NCBI RefSeq assembly: GCF_003353055.1
Contig: NZ_QKWJ01000067.1
Coordinates: forward strand, 1-40,133
Direction: 5' to 3'
DNA from: Cupriavidus lacunae
GTDB lineage: Bacteria > Pseudomonadota > Gammaproteobacteria > Burkholderiales > Burkholderiaceae
DNA: 40,133 nt
The position numbers were made by a program, and so were the translations under genes. Below the pieces are notes generated by a model. The model had not been told where the DNA came from. It made no database searches and saw only the letters and a program-made list of their open reading frames with translations. Shown piece by piece: positions 15,953 to 25,036 of this stretch. Numbering within the stretch: the stretch's first letter is position 1; the number at the start of each line of letters is the position of its first letter.

Positions 15953-17065
15953 ATGTCAGACGTGAAACGCGTCCTGATCGTGGGCGCCGGCATCGGCGGC
16001 GCCATGGCCGCCTATTCCCTAGCCCGGGCCGGGATCAGTACGCACGGCGTGGAAATCGCGCCGAGAAGCTCGGCTGCCGGCACCGGCATCTGCCTTCTCC
16101 ACAACACCATGCGCGCGATGCACCAAGTTGAACTGGCGGAGCCCTGCTTGGAGTATGGACAGCAGATCGATCATTTCCGCCAGTTCGACGCCATGGGCAA
16201 CCAGATCAGCGAGAACCCCACCCCGCCCGGCATCGGCATTAAGCGCCCCGACTTAGCGCACGTGCTTGAAAGCGCGGCCGTCGAAGCCGGCGCGAAGATC
16301 GAATACAACACCACCGTCACCGAACTGGAAGACCTGGGCGACCGAGTCAAGGTCTCCTTCAGCAACGGCAACGTCGCTGAATACGACGTCGTCGTAGGCG
16401 CCGATGGAGTCTATTCCAAGATCCGCCACAAGGTCTTCGGCGTTAAGTACGACGCCGAGTTCGTCGGCCAGAGCTGCTGGCGCTTCTCGGCGCCCCGCCT
16501 GCCCGAGCACGACGGGTTCTGGCTGTTCCGCCACAAGGGCGCTGGCGTCGGTGCGATCCCGACCTCAAAGGACGGCTGCTACCTGTTCATCCTGGAAAAC
16601 AGCGACAAGCCTCTGAACATGCCGCCCGACAAGCTGGACTTGTTGCTGAAGGAGCGCCTGGCCGCCTACACCGCACCGCTCATCCGCCAAGCGGTCGAGC
16701 AGCTGACCAGTCCCAAGCAGGTGCTGTTCCGCCCCTTCGACGCCCGCCTGATGCCCGGCCCCTGGTGGCATAAGGGCCGTGTGGTCCTAATGGGCGACGC
16801 CGCGCACGCACCGACACCTCAGCTGACCTCTGGCGGCGGCATGGCTATTGAGGATGCCGTGGTGCTGGCTGAGTGCCTGGCCGCCCCCGGCACAGCCGCG
16901 CAGGCGCTCGAGGCCTATAGCAACCGCCGCATCCCGCGCGTCAAACGCGTATGGGAGGCGTCGTTCCAAATTTCGCGTTGGGAACGCGAAGACCCGGTGG
17001 GCAACGCGCAGAGGACCGCCGCGCTGCTGTTGGATACCTACAGGTTCCTGGGCGAACCAATGTAA
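15953..17065 (+). CDS. FAD-dependent monooxygenase (group A, salicylate-hydroxylase-like)
   Basis: A 370-residue single-component flavin hydroxylase. The FAD-binding GAGIGG is at residues 11-16, the DG motif at D151-G152 (GADGVYSKIR) and the GD motif at G281-D282 (LMGDAAHAPTP). Family members use NAD(P)H and O2 to hydroxylate a phenol or hydroxybenzoate, often ortho or para to an existing OH, which prepares the ring for cleavage. Length and motifs fit the salicylate and 6-hydroxynicotinate hydroxylase group. The ribosome site AGGAGACG lies 7 bp before the ATG. The extradiol dioxygenase in the same operon suggests the product is a catechol or hydroquinone. Confidence 0.88.
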   Translation: MSDVKRVLIVGAGIGGAMAAYSLARAGISTHGVEIAPRSSAAGTGICLLHNTMRAMHQVELAEPCLEYGQQIDHFRQFDAMGNQISENPTPPGIGIKRPDLAHVLESAAVEAGAKIEYNTTVTELEDLGDRVKVSFSNGNVAEYDVVVGADGVYSKIRHKVFGVKYDAEFVGQSCWRFSAPRLPEHDGFWLFRHKGAGVGAIPTSKDGCYLFILENSDKPLNMPPDKLDLLLKERLAAYTAPLIRQAVEQLTSPKQVLFRPFDARLMPGPWWHKGRVVLMGDAAHAPTPQLTSGGGMAIEDAVVLAECLAAPGTAAQALEAYSNRRIPRVKRVWEASFQISRWEREDPVGNAQRTAALLLDTYRFLGEPM

Positions 17066-17112
17066 GGCGCCAAACAGGCAACACCAACACACAACAAAAG
17101 AGGAGACAAACG

Positions 17113-18759
17113 GTGACGTACTGCAAACAACCAAATCGCGGCTTGCGCGTGCTGGCGTTAGCTGCAGCGATCTGCACAATTCCCCGGGCACATGCATTTA
17201 GTATCGACACTGGCAACGAGGACCTTTCCGTCCGCTGGGACAACACACTGAAATACAGCAATGCGTTTCGCGTGCACGGTCAGAGCGACTCAATGCTCAC
17301 CGGTAACGCCTTCTCTGCTAACACGGACGACGGCAACCGCAACTTCAATCGAGGCCTGATTTCCAACCGCGTGGACTTGCTGAGCGAGCTCGACGTAGTC
17401 TATGCAAAGCGCTACGGCGTGCGCGTCAGCGGCGCCGCCTGGTACGACAGCGTCTACAACACGAGCAACGACAACAACTCTCCGGGTACGGCCAATCGCT
17501 TCTCTGGCTCCTATAACAGCTTCAACCCCACAACCCGCACCCTGCATGGCCGCGACGCTGAGCTGCTGGACGCCTTCATGTTCGGCGGATTCGATCTCGG
17601 CAACACGCGCTTGAACCTGCGTGCTGGTCAGCACTCGGTCCTATGGGGCGAAAGCCTATTCTTCGGCAGCAACGCCATCGCGGGCGCCATGGCCCCCGTC
17701 GATGTCATCAAGTTGGCATCGGTGCCCAGCACACAATTCAAGGAAGCGATCCTGCCCGTGCCGCAAGTATCAGCGCAATGGCAACTGACCCCCGCCGTCT
17801 CGCTTGGTGCTTTCTACCAGTTCGAATGGAGATCTAATCGCCTGCCTGCAGCCGGCAGCTACTTCTCCGGCCTAGATTTCCAGCCAGCGGGCGGGGAAGC
17901 CATGTTCATCCCCGGTTCCCCCCAGCCGCTGTTCCGCGGCCCGGACCAGAACGCGAAGAACAGCGGCCAGGGCGGCCTGCAACTACGCTTCTCGGCGCTT
18001 GACACCGACTTCGGCCTGTACGCGGTGCGCTTCAACAGCAAGAACCAGCAGATCGTAAATGACATCGTGCCCCCCGGGTTTCCGAGCAATTACCACCTGG
18101 TCTACCACGAGGGCATCACCGCCTTGGGAGCCAGCGCCTCGCACACGTTCGGCGACATGCAATTGGCAATCGAAGGGTCAGTCCGGCACAACCAGGACCT
18201 GGCCTCTACCGCCGCCAACGACGTGTCGGCGCTATTGGGCACACCGGCTAACAACAACAGCAATAACCCCGCCTACGCCGTGGGCCGCACCGCCCACATC
18301 AACATCAGCACGCTCTCGACGCTGCCTTCGTCGTTCCTCGCCCGCGAAGCCTCGCTGATCGCCGAAGTCATGTGGAACCGCGTGCTGTCGGTGCAGAAGA
18401 ATCCCCAGGCGCTCGACCCCAACTCCACGCGCGACGCCTGGGCATTCCGCATGGTGCTGGAACCGACCTACCGCCAGGTGCTGCCAGGCGTGGACATCAG
18501 CGTGCCAATCGGCTTCAGTTGGAGTCCTGCCGGCTCGCGTTCGCAAGCCTTGGGACCCTCGCTGCCCGCAGAAAACGGGGGCGACATGAGCATCGGCGTG
18601 AAGGGCAGCTACCTCGACGTATGGCGCTTCAGCCTGGCCTACACGCACTTCTACGGTGCAGGGCGTCCCATGATGACTGGCTTCCCCCCGACTTTCTCCT
18701 ATCAACAGTTCATGAAGGACCGCGACTTCGTCTCGCTGTCCATCAGCCGCACGTTGTGA
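17113..18759 (+). CDS. DUF1302 outer-membrane protein
   Basis: A 548-residue protein with an N-terminal signal (residues 1-28, ending near RAHAFSID). It then begins FSIDTGNEDLSVRWDNTLKYS, the usual start of DUF1302 proteins, and continues as alternating beta-strand-like sequence. It is predicted to be an outer-membrane barrel. The GTG at 17113 is chosen because AGGAGACA precedes it; the frame is open further upstream, inside the monooxygenase gene, but lacks a signal there. DUF1302 and DUF1329 genes commonly travel with RND transporters and YCF48-like proteins in clusters for steroids, alkylphenols and other hydrophobic substrates. A role in substrate passage or sensing at the outer membrane is inferred. 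Confidence 0.88.
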   Translation: MTYCKQPNRGLRVLALAAAICTIPRAHAFSIDTGNEDLSVRWDNTLKYSNAFRVHGQSDSMLTGNAFSANTDDGNRNFNRGLISNRVDLLSELDVVYAKRYGVRVSGAAWYDSVYNTSNDNNSPGTANRFSGSYNSFNPTTRTLHGRDAELLDAFMFGGFDLGNTRLNLRAGQHSVLWGESLFFGSNAIAGAMAPVDVIKLASVPSTQFKEAILPVPQVSAQWQLTPAVSLGAFYQFEWRSNRLPAAGSYFSGLDFQPAGGEAMFIPGSPQPLFRGPDQNAKNSGQGGLQLRFSALDTDFGLYAVRFNSKNQQIVNDIVPPGFPSNYHLVYHEGITALGASASHTFGDMQLAIEGSVRHNQDLASTAANDVSALLGTPANNNSNNPAYAVGRTAHINISTLSTLPSSFLAREASLIAEVMWNRVLSVQKNPQALDPNSTRDAWAFRMVLEPTYRQVLPGVDISVPIGFSWSPAGSRSQALGPSLPAENGGDMSIGVKGSYLDVWRFSLAYTHFYGAGRPMMTGFPPTFSYQQFMKDRDFVSLSISRTL

Positions 18760-18786
18760 CCCGATAAGACAAGAGAGGAGCAATCC

Positions 18787-20157
18787 ATGACATTCCAGAA
18801 ACTCACCCGCGCAGCCACGGTGCTTTCCGCCCTGGCCGTGATGGCACCTGCCATTGCCGGCGTTCCTGCCAACGAAGCCGCCCGCCTAAAAGGCGACCTA
18901 ACCCCTTTGGGCGCAGAAAAGGCCGGTAACAAGGAAGGCACTATCCCTGCCTGGACCGGCGGCCTGACCACGCCCACCCCCGGCTTCAAAAACGGCGGCC
19001 GCCGCCCCGACCCCTTCGCCAATGAAAAGCCCACGCTGCGCATCACCGCGAAGAACATGGATCAGTATGGCGACAAACTGACCGAGGGCGTCAAAGCGCT
19101 GCTGCAAAAATACCCAGACACCTATCGCCTCGACGTCTACCAGACACACCGCTCCGCCGCCGCGCCGCAGTACGTGTACGACAATATCTTCCAGAACGCC
19201 ACGCACGCCACGCTGGCTGAGTCCAGCGGTGGACCGGTTCCCAAGGGCGCCTACGGCGGCATCCCCTTCCCCATCCCGAAGAGCGGGGCGGAAGCCATGC
19301 TCAACCACAAATTGCGCTGGCGCAGTGAGTCATGGGTTAAGGACGCACACAACTGGCAGGTCACGGCCGACGGCAAACCCGTGCTGCTGTCCGACATCAC
19401 CCAACAGAACAACACGCCCTACTACTTTAAGGACGGGCGCTCCGACAAGCTCGACGATCTCTACTGGTTGGTGCGCCTCGACACCCACGGCCCGGCAATC
19501 CGAGCGGGCGAGGCCATCGTGGGCCACCAGACGATAGACGAAACCAATACCAACACCTGGGTCTACCTGGTGGGCCAGCGTCGCGTGCGCAAGCTGCCCA
19601 ATGCCTGCTGTGACACGCCAACCCCTGCCGCCGCCGGTGTTCTGTCGTTCGACGAGATCGAAACCTTCAACGGCCGCATGGATCGCTTCGATTGGAAACT
19701 GATTGGCAAGAAGGAGATGTACATCCCCTACAACTCCAACCGCGTGCTAACGGCCACCAAAGACAGCGACGTCCTTGGCGCACATCACCTAAACCCGGAC
19801 TACATCCGCTGGGAATTGCACCGTGTCTGGGTGGTGGAAGCTACGCTTAAGCCAGGCCAGCGCCACACATCGAAGAAGTCTGTTTACTACCTCGATGAAG
19901 ACACTTGGTTGGCTGTACTCGCCGACCGCTATGACGCCAACGACAAGCTTTGGCGCATGGCCTTCTCGACCCCGGTCGCCATGCCGGACGTGCCGGGCCA
20001 AATTGCCTTCGGCTTCGGCGCCTACGACCTGCTGGCGGGCAGCTACGTTGCCATGGAGGTCGGCGCCGAGCAGAAGATGCACTACAAGATCAACACGACA
20101 CCCTATTCGAAATCGTTCTTCGCGCCAGAGAACATGGCAGGCGAGAGTGTCCGTTAA
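18787..20157 (+). CDS. DUF1329 exported protein (LolA/LolB-like fold family)
   Basis: A 456-residue protein with a Sec signal (MTFQKLTRAATVLSALAVMA, cleaved near IAGVPA). The family-typical mature start is RLKGDLTPLGAEKAGNKEGT, followed by IPAWTGGL. Later landmarks are GRMDRFDWKLIGKKEMYIPYN and YDANDKLWRMAFSTPVAM. DUF1329 proteins are periplasmic or outer-membrane associated and are almost always paired with a DUF1302 partner, here 27 bp upstream. AGAGGAG precedes the ATG. The biochemical function of the family is not established; help in moving hydrophobic compounds across the envelope is the current guess. Confidence 0.88.
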   Translation: MTFQKLTRAATVLSALAVMAPAIAGVPANEAARLKGDLTPLGAEKAGNKEGTIPAWTGGLTTPTPGFKNGGRRPDPFANEKPTLRITAKNMDQYGDKLTEGVKALLQKYPDTYRLDVYQTHRSAAAPQYVYDNIFQNATHATLAESSGGPVPKGAYGGIPFPIPKSGAEAMLNHKLRWRSESWVKDAHNWQVTADGKPVLLSDITQQNNTPYYFKDGRSDKLDDLYWLVRLDTHGPAIRAGEAIVGHQTIDETNTNTWVYLVGQRRVRKLPNACCDTPTPAAAGVLSFDEIETFNGRMDRFDWKLIGKKEMYIPYNSNRVLTATKDSDVLGAHHLNPDYIRWELHRVWVVEATLKPGQRHTSKKSVYYLDEDTWLAVLADRYDANDKLWRMAFSTPVAMPDVPGQIAFGFGAYDLLAGSYVAMEVGAEQKMHYKINTTPYSKSFFAPENMAGESVR

Positions 20158-20163
20158 TTATTC

Positions 20164-20736
20164 ATGAGTATCACCATGCAAACAAACGAAGAGAAGAAAC
20201 AAGACCTGCGCCAGCTCGAATACCGCCCAGTGCGCCGAATCGTTACTGGCACCAACGCTGAGGGGCGTTCGTACATCCAGTCCGACGGCGACGCGCCCAA
20301 CGCGTTCTGGGAGCCAGGCCGCCCCGCGGCGCATGTGCTGTGGGCCACCGGCGAAGCGCGTGCGATCGGCGACGAGCCGGCGCCAAAAGGGCATAAGTTC
20401 CCCTTCCACTCGTCGCAAGGCTCGATCCTGCGCGTCGCCGACTTCGCTCCTGACTCGTTCTACAACCAAGAAGAGCTGCTGAAGTTTCTCGACGAATCAG
20501 GCGTGCGCGACAACAACAAGCCACGCCACTTCTGGTTTCACAAGACCGAGTCCCTGGACTACGCCATCGTATTGGAAGGTGAGATCTACGCCATGATGGA
20601 CGAGGGAGAAGTGCTGATGCGCCAAGGCGACATCCTCGTCCAGCGCGCTACCAACCACAGCTGGTCCAACCGCTCCGACAAACCCTGTCGCATGGCCTTC
20701 GTACTGCTGGATCTGGTGCCCGGCGAACCGCTGTAA
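20164..20736 (+). CDS. single-domain cupin protein
   Basis: A 190-residue protein whose C-terminal two thirds form a cupin barrel. Motif 1 is PRHFWFHKTESLDYAIVLEG and motif 2 is GDILVQRATNHSWSN, giving a possible His/Glu/His metal set. The domain lacks the second cupin of gentisate dioxygenases. Similar small cupins recur in aromatic and hydrophobic-compound clusters without a settled function; isomerase, dioxygenase or binding roles are all possible. It begins 6 bp after the DUF1329 stop and has no clear ribosome site, so it is likely translated by coupling. A second ATG at 20176 is possible. Confidence 0.8.
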   Translation: MSITMQTNEEKKQDLRQLEYRPVRRIVTGTNAEGRSYIQSDGDAPNAFWEPGRPAAHVLWATGEARAIGDEPAPKGHKFPFHSSQGSILRVADFAPDSFYNQEELLKFLDESGVRDNNKPRHFWFHKTESLDYAIVLEGEIYAMMDEGEVLMRQGDILVQRATNHSWSNRSDKPCRMAFVLLDLVPGEPL

Positions 20737-20758
20737 GCCATACATAGAAGGAGAAAAA

Positions 20759-21694
20759 ATGAACATCATCGGACCCGACTACCTTGTGTTTGCGGTCGAC
20801 GACGTAGCGTTGGGCACCCAGTTCTTGACCGACTACGGGTTGGAAGACCAGGGCAACGGCCTCTTCAAAGCGCTCGATGGCACCGGCGTCATCATCCGTC
20901 AGACCAGCGACCCCAGCTTGCCCAGCTGGACCCACCCCACAACCAACCAACTGCGCAAAACGATATACGGCGTGGCCGACAAGGCTACGCTAGACGCTAT
21001 CGCCGGGGAACTAGCCAAGGACCGCGAGGTGAAAACCTTGGCCGACGGCTCGATAGAGTCCGTCGATGACATGGGCTTCACGCTCGGATTTCAGGTCACG
21101 GTGCGGCGCAAGCTGGACCTACCAGGCGAACAGGTTAACGCCCCCGGCGCCTCGCAACGCGGCTTCAATGTCAATGGCGTAAACAGCGGCCCCAACCCGC
21201 CGCTGCCGAAGCCTCGGTCCCTTTCGCACGTCGTATATTTCGTACCCGACGTGGACAAGGCCGAGTCGTTCTATGTCAAGCGCTTGGGGTTCCGACTGTC
21301 CGACCGCTTCGTTGGCATGGGGCCTTTCTTGCGGCCAGCCGGCTGCATTGAACACCATACCATGTTTCTCATCCAGACGCCGGCGCACCTGCTGGGCTGC
21401 GAGCACTTCACCTTTCACATGGGCGGCCCTACCGAGGTACTGCTGGCTGGCCAGAACATGAAGCGCAAGGGATATGAGTCGTACTGGGGACCAGGGCGTC
21501 ATGTCATGGGCAGCAACTGGTTCTGGTACTTCAATTCCCCGTTTGGCTGCCACATCGAGTACGACGCCGACATGGATCTACACGACGACAACTGGGTGCC
21601 GCGCGTGGAGAATGCTCAAGCCGACCGTTCGCAGATCTTCCTTTTCAACTGGCGCGAAACTTGGGCGCCAAACGGCCCGGACAGTCAACCCTGA
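20759..21694 (+). CDS. extradiol ring-cleavage dioxygenase, VOC superfamily (type I)
   Basis: A 311-residue two-domain VOC protein. The N-terminal domain (about 1-115) lacks obvious metal ligands. The C-terminal domain (about 150-290) carries H157 in LSHVVYFVPDVDKAESFY, H216 (or H220) in CEHFTFHMGG and E267 in CHIEYDADMD, the spacing expected of Fe(II) 2-His-1-carboxylate extradiol enzymes such as BphC. The length is also that of BphC/catechol 2,3-dioxygenase types. It would cleave a catechol next to the hydroxyls, following the monooxygenase encoded in the same operon. AAGGAGAA precedes the ATG. Substrate preference cannot be read by eye. Confidence 0.82.
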   Translation: MNIIGPDYLVFAVDDVALGTQFLTDYGLEDQGNGLFKALDGTGVIIRQTSDPSLPSWTHPTTNQLRKTIYGVADKATLDAIAGELAKDREVKTLADGSIESVDDMGFTLGFQVTVRRKLDLPGEQVNAPGASQRGFNVNGVNSGPNPPLPKPRSLSHVVYFVPDVDKAESFYVKRLGFRLSDRFVGMGPFLRPAGCIEHHTMFLIQTPAHLLGCEHFTFHMGGPTEVLLAGQNMKRKGYESYWGPGRHVMGSNWFWYFNSPFGCHIEYDADMDLHDDNWVPRVENAQADRSQIFLFNWRETWAPNGPDSQP

Positions 21695-21701
21695 GCCGTG
21701 A

Positions 21702-22064
21702 ATGCAAGCGGTTACGCCCAAGGCTCCCGTCTGGCGCAGACTCTGCGAACTGAGCGAGCTGCCCCAGACGGGGGCGCGTGGTTTTGATCTACTGGGTCGG
21801 GGCACCGACGACCTATTCATCGTACAACGCGGCGGTCTGCTGCGCGCCTATCGAAATTCCTGTCCACACTGGCCTGGGGCTTCGATGCCCTGGCGCAAGC
21901 ATGCTTACCTGGACGGTGCAGCCGAGCACATTATTTGCCATGGCCACGGGGCGCGCTTCAGGCTTGACGACGGCCTCTGCGTGCTAGGCCCCTGTCAGGG
22001 ACAAGTGCTGGAAGCCGTGCCCTTGCGCATAGATGAAGGTCGCTATATCAGCGCCTTCATTTGA
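21702..22064 (+). CDS. small Rieske [2Fe-2S] protein
   Basis: A 120-residue single-domain Rieske protein with ligands C54-x-H56 and C79-x2-H82 (SCPHWPG and ICHGHGARF). There is no signal peptide and no catalytic oxygenase domain. Similar free-standing Rieske proteins serve as ferredoxins that feed electrons to oxygenases or reactivate the iron of extradiol dioxygenases. It lies 7 bp downstream of the dioxygenase gene, without a strong ribosome site, as the last gene of the operon. An electron-transfer role for the dioxygenase or an unlinked oxygenase is the most natural reading. Confidence 0.85.
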   Translation: MQAVTPKAPVWRRLCELSELPQTGARGFDLLGRGTDDLFIVQRGGLLRAYRNSCPHWPGASMPWRKHAYLDGAAEHIICHGHGARFRLDDGLCVLGPCQGQVLEAVPLRIDEGRYISAFI

Positions 22065-22129
22065 AATCAGCAATCCTCCCGCTACAACTCCTTCCCCCGA
22101 TTTGTAGAAACAGTGCTACTGGAGAGCTC

Positions 22130-23128
22130 ATGTTGGCAAAAATTCCATTGCCCATTCTCACTTCAAGAATTGCTCGAGCCTTTCACTTCGGATTGCTTGC
22201 TACGTTCATCGGGCTAACGACTCCTCACCTGCATGCGCAAGAGAAGCGGTTCATCAAGATGGTTGTCCCATATGCTGCCGGCGGCATCAGCGACCAGGCG
22301 GCGCGGATACTCGCGGAACGCATGTCGATGGTGTTGAACGAGACCATCATCATCGACAATAAGCCTGGGGGTGGCAGCCGAATTGGCACGATGGCCGTGG
22401 CGAGTGCGCCGGCTGATGGCGATACCGTGCTGTTCACGAACATGAGCTTCAGCACGTTGCCACTTACCGATTCCACCGTCCGATACGATCCAGTCAACTC
22501 CTTCGCGCCAGTCGGAGTAGCAGCAACGCTCTCGGGCGCGGCACTTGTCGTACGGACATCGCTGCCGGCGAAGAACCTCGAAGAGTTGGTGAGCTATGCT
22601 CGAGCACATCCCGGACAGCTTTCCTATGGCAGTTCTGGAATCGGGAGCGGTGCTCATTTCATTGGCGAGTACCTGAAGATGCTGACTGGGACGAACATCA
22701 CTCATGTCCCGTATCGCTCGACTGCGAATGCACTGAACGATGTAGCCGCAGGTCAAATCGACATGACCTTCGACGCGTCCGCCAAGCCGCTCATCGACGC
22801 CGGGAAGGTAAGAGTGTTGGCTCTGGTAGCGTCGAGACGCGATCCGCGTATGTCTAACGTACCGACAATTGCGGAAGCAGGTGTAAAGGGTCTTGATATC
22901 AATGGGTGGGTTGGCATCCTTGCTCCCCAGAAGACGCCACAGGCCACCGTCGAAAAGATCAACCGTGCAATGAATGTCGCGTTGCAGGATCCGGAACTGC
23001 GCAAGCGCTATCAAGAACTCGGGCTGGTGCCGGCGGGCGGAAGTCCGGCTCGCATGACGCAACAGCTTCGAGAGGATGCAGCCTTGTATCGCAAGATCAT
23101 TACCCAAGCAAAACTGAAGTTTGACTGA
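22130..23128 (+). CDS. Bug/TctC-family periplasmic substrate-binding protein
   Basis: A 332-residue extracytoplasmic receptor of the tripartite tricarboxylate transporter type. The signal peptide ends near LHAQEKR. The mature protein starts with the family motif MVVPYAAGGISDQAARILAE, followed by IDNKPGGGSRIGT, SYGSSGIGSGAHFIGEYL and the VNGWVGI-like DINGWVGILAPQ. The ATG at 22130 has GGAG 5 bp upstream and gives the signal peptide; an earlier in-frame start at 22061 overlaps the Rieske gene and would spoil it. No TctA/TctB membrane genes are adjacent, which is usual for Bug orphans of Burkholderiales. Ligands are typically carboxylates, often aromatic. Confidence 0.9.
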   Translation: MLAKIPLPILTSRIARAFHFGLLATFIGLTTPHLHAQEKRFIKMVVPYAAGGISDQAARILAERMSMVLNETIIIDNKPGGGSRIGTMAVASAPADGDTVLFTNMSFSTLPLTDSTVRYDPVNSFAPVGVAATLSGAALVVRTSLPAKNLEELVSYARAHPGQLSYGSSGIGSGAHFIGEYLKMLTGTNITHVPYRSTANALNDVAAGQIDMTFDASAKPLIDAGKVRVLALVASRRDPRMSNVPTIAEAGVKGLDINGWVGILAPQKTPQATVEKINRAMNVALQDPELRKRYQELGLVPAGGSPARMTQQLREDAALYRKIITQAKLKFD

Positions 23129-23647
23129 CAGCAGACCACGAATAGAACTTACGGAAGCAGTGTCTCAATCCAAAAAAAAGCTTCTTTACGGTACTGTAGC
23201 TGTACTTGCGCCCTTACTTGGCGCGCCAGTAGCCGTACACGCGGTCGAGTTGTACGGAATTATTGACTCCTATATGGGATCCACGAAGGCAAGTGGCGAG
23301 GAGCGCGCCAGCATTGGGTTACAGAGCGGAGGATTGTCCACCTCGTTCTGGGGGATGACAGGCACAGAGGATCTGGGGAAGGGTCTGAACGCAACGTTTC
23401 GCATCGAAGGCTTCTTTCTCGGTGACACGGGGCAAGGCGGGCGCTATGCGAATGATCCGATGTTCTCGCGAAATGCCTATGTCGGGCTTTCCGGTCGATT
23501 TGGAGAGGTCCGCTTAGGAAAACTGTCAAATCCTACGTTTCTGCTGACAGGGCAGTTTGATCCGTTTGGGAGTTCGACAAAGTTGTCGCCCTTGACTACG
23601 GTTCTATGGAATCCACAGTACGGGCGATACATAGCCGGGGATACTGG

Positions 23648-23656
23648 CTGGAGCAA
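23648..23656. repeat. left target-site duplication of the IS256-family element
   Basis: CTGGAGCAA here is repeated exactly at 25028-25036 on the other side of the element. A 9-bp duplication is normal for IS256-family insertion. Confidence 0.85.
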
Positions 23657-25027
23657 GAGCGTGTCAGATTTTATGTGTGCCAGAGGTCATGAGATGCTTG
23701 TAAGCAAAACTGACCATGACCATAGCGATGTCCACCAAGAAGACCAAGAAACCGAAGGCACCCAAGCTTGTTTCCGACGAGCTGATTGACCAGTTGCTGG
23801 CCCAGGTCGAGAACAAGGACGCCGAGTCGATTCTCGGCGAATCAGGCCTGGCTGGCCTGCTCAAGAAGCAACTGGCCGAGCGCATGCTGGCCGCCGAACT
23901 GACGCACCATCTGGCCACAGAAGCAAAGGAAGGCCGCAGCGGCAATCACCGCAATGGCACCAGCCAAAAGACTGTCCTCACGCCCAACGGCGAGCTGGAA
24001 CTGGACATTCCACGCGACCGGCAGGCCACCTTCGAGCCGCAGCTGGTGGCCAAGTACCAGCGCCGGCTGCTCGGCTTCGACGACCACGTGATCAGCATGT
24101 ATGCGCGCGGCATGAGCGTGCGCGAGATCCAGGGCCACCTGCAGGAACTGTACGGCCTGCAGGTCTCGCCCGACCTGATCTCCACCATCACCGACGAGGT
24201 GCTGGCCGAGGTCGAGCAATGGCAGCAGCGCCCGCTGGAGGCGATGTACCCAATCGTCTACTTCGACGCGCTGCGCCTGAAGATCCGCGACGAAGGCACC
24301 GTCAGGAACAAGGCCGTCTACCTGGCGCTGGGCATTCGCGCCGACGGGCGCAAGGAAGTGCTGGGGCTGTGGATCGAGCAAACCGAGGGTGCCAAGTTCT
24401 GGCTCAAGGTCTTCAACGAGCTGAAGAACCGCGGCCTGGAAGACATCCTGGTCGCCGTCGTCGACGGCCTGCGTGGCTTCCCCGAAGCGATCGAGGCCGT
24501 CTACCCGGACGCGCAGATCCAGACCTGTATCGTCCACCTGATCCGCAACTCGCTCAACCTGGCGAGCTGGAAGGACCGTAAGGGCCTGGCGGCCGCGCTC
24601 AAGCCGATTTACCAGGCTGCCACCGCCGACGCTGCCGACGGCGCGCTGCAGGCGTTCGCCGCCAGCGATTGGGGCCGCAAATTCCCGACGGTGGCCGACA
24701 TGTGGCGCCGGCAATGGGAGCAGGTCATCCCGTTCTTCGTCTATCCGCCCGAAGTCCGCAGGATCATCTACACGACCAACGCCATCGAGAGCATGCACAT
24801 GCAGTTGCGCAAGATCGTCAAGAACCGGGGCCACTTCCCCAGTGATGAGGCAGCCAGCAAGCTGCTTTACTTGGCCTTGCGCAATATCGAGAAAGACTGG
24901 AAGATGCCGCCTATCACTTGGAAGCAGGCGGCCAACCAGTTCGCCATCCTCTTTGGCGACCGCTTCACCAACGCCCTACGCTGAGATCCGTTTAACCGAC
25001 CTCAGCACACAAAATTCCTGACACGTC
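23657..25027 (+). mobile_element. complete IS256-family insertion sequence
   Basis: About 1371 bp between two CTGGAGCAA copies. The ends carry imperfect inverted repeats: the left end contains GTGTCAGATTTTATGTGTGC (23661-23680). The complement of the right end reads GTGTCAGGAATTTTGTGTGC (inward from 25024). It contains a single transposase gene in the same orientation as the interrupted porin. The clean duplication and intact transposase point to a recent, possibly active insertion. Confidence 0.9.
23716..24984 (+). CDS. IS256-family transposase
   Basis: A 422-residue Mutator-like DDE transposase. Landmarks are the N-terminal AELTHHLATEAKEGRSGNHR motif, the helix-turn-helix-like YARGMSVREIQGHLQELYG, the first catalytic Asp in VYFDALRLKIRD, the second in VVDGLRGFPEAI and the Glu in TTNAIESMHMQLRK. 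The family signature IQTCIVHLIRNS is present. No frameshift or stop is seen, so it should be functional. ATG codons at 23716 and 23728 are both possible starts. Confidence 0.95.
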   Translation: MTIAMSTKKTKKPKAPKLVSDELIDQLLAQVENKDAESILGESGLAGLLKKQLAERMLAAELTHHLATEAKEGRSGNHRNGTSQKTVLTPNGELELDIPRDRQATFEPQLVAKYQRRLLGFDDHVISMYARGMSVREIQGHLQELYGLQVSPDLISTITDEVLAEVEQWQQRPLEAMYPIVYFDALRLKIRDEGTVRNKAVYLALGIRADGRKEVLGLWIEQTEGAKFWLKVFNELKNRGLEDILVAVVDGLRGFPEAIEAVYPDAQIQTCIVHLIRNSLNLASWKDRKGLAAALKPIYQAATADAADGALQAFAASDWGRKFPTVADMWRRQWEQVIPFFVYPPEVRRIIYTTNAIESMHMQLRKIVKNRGHFPSDEAASKLLYLALRNIEKDWKMPPITWKQAANQFAILFGDRFTNALR

Positions 25028-25036
25028 CTGGAGCAA
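25028..25036. repeat. right target-site duplication of the IS256-family element
   Basis: CTGGAGCAA, identical to 23648-23656. Confidence 0.85.

Noticed and set aside
16951..17112. N-terminal extension of the DUF1302 protein
   Set aside because: It lies inside the monooxygenase gene, and the GTG at 17113 has a ribosome site and gives a proper signal peptide.
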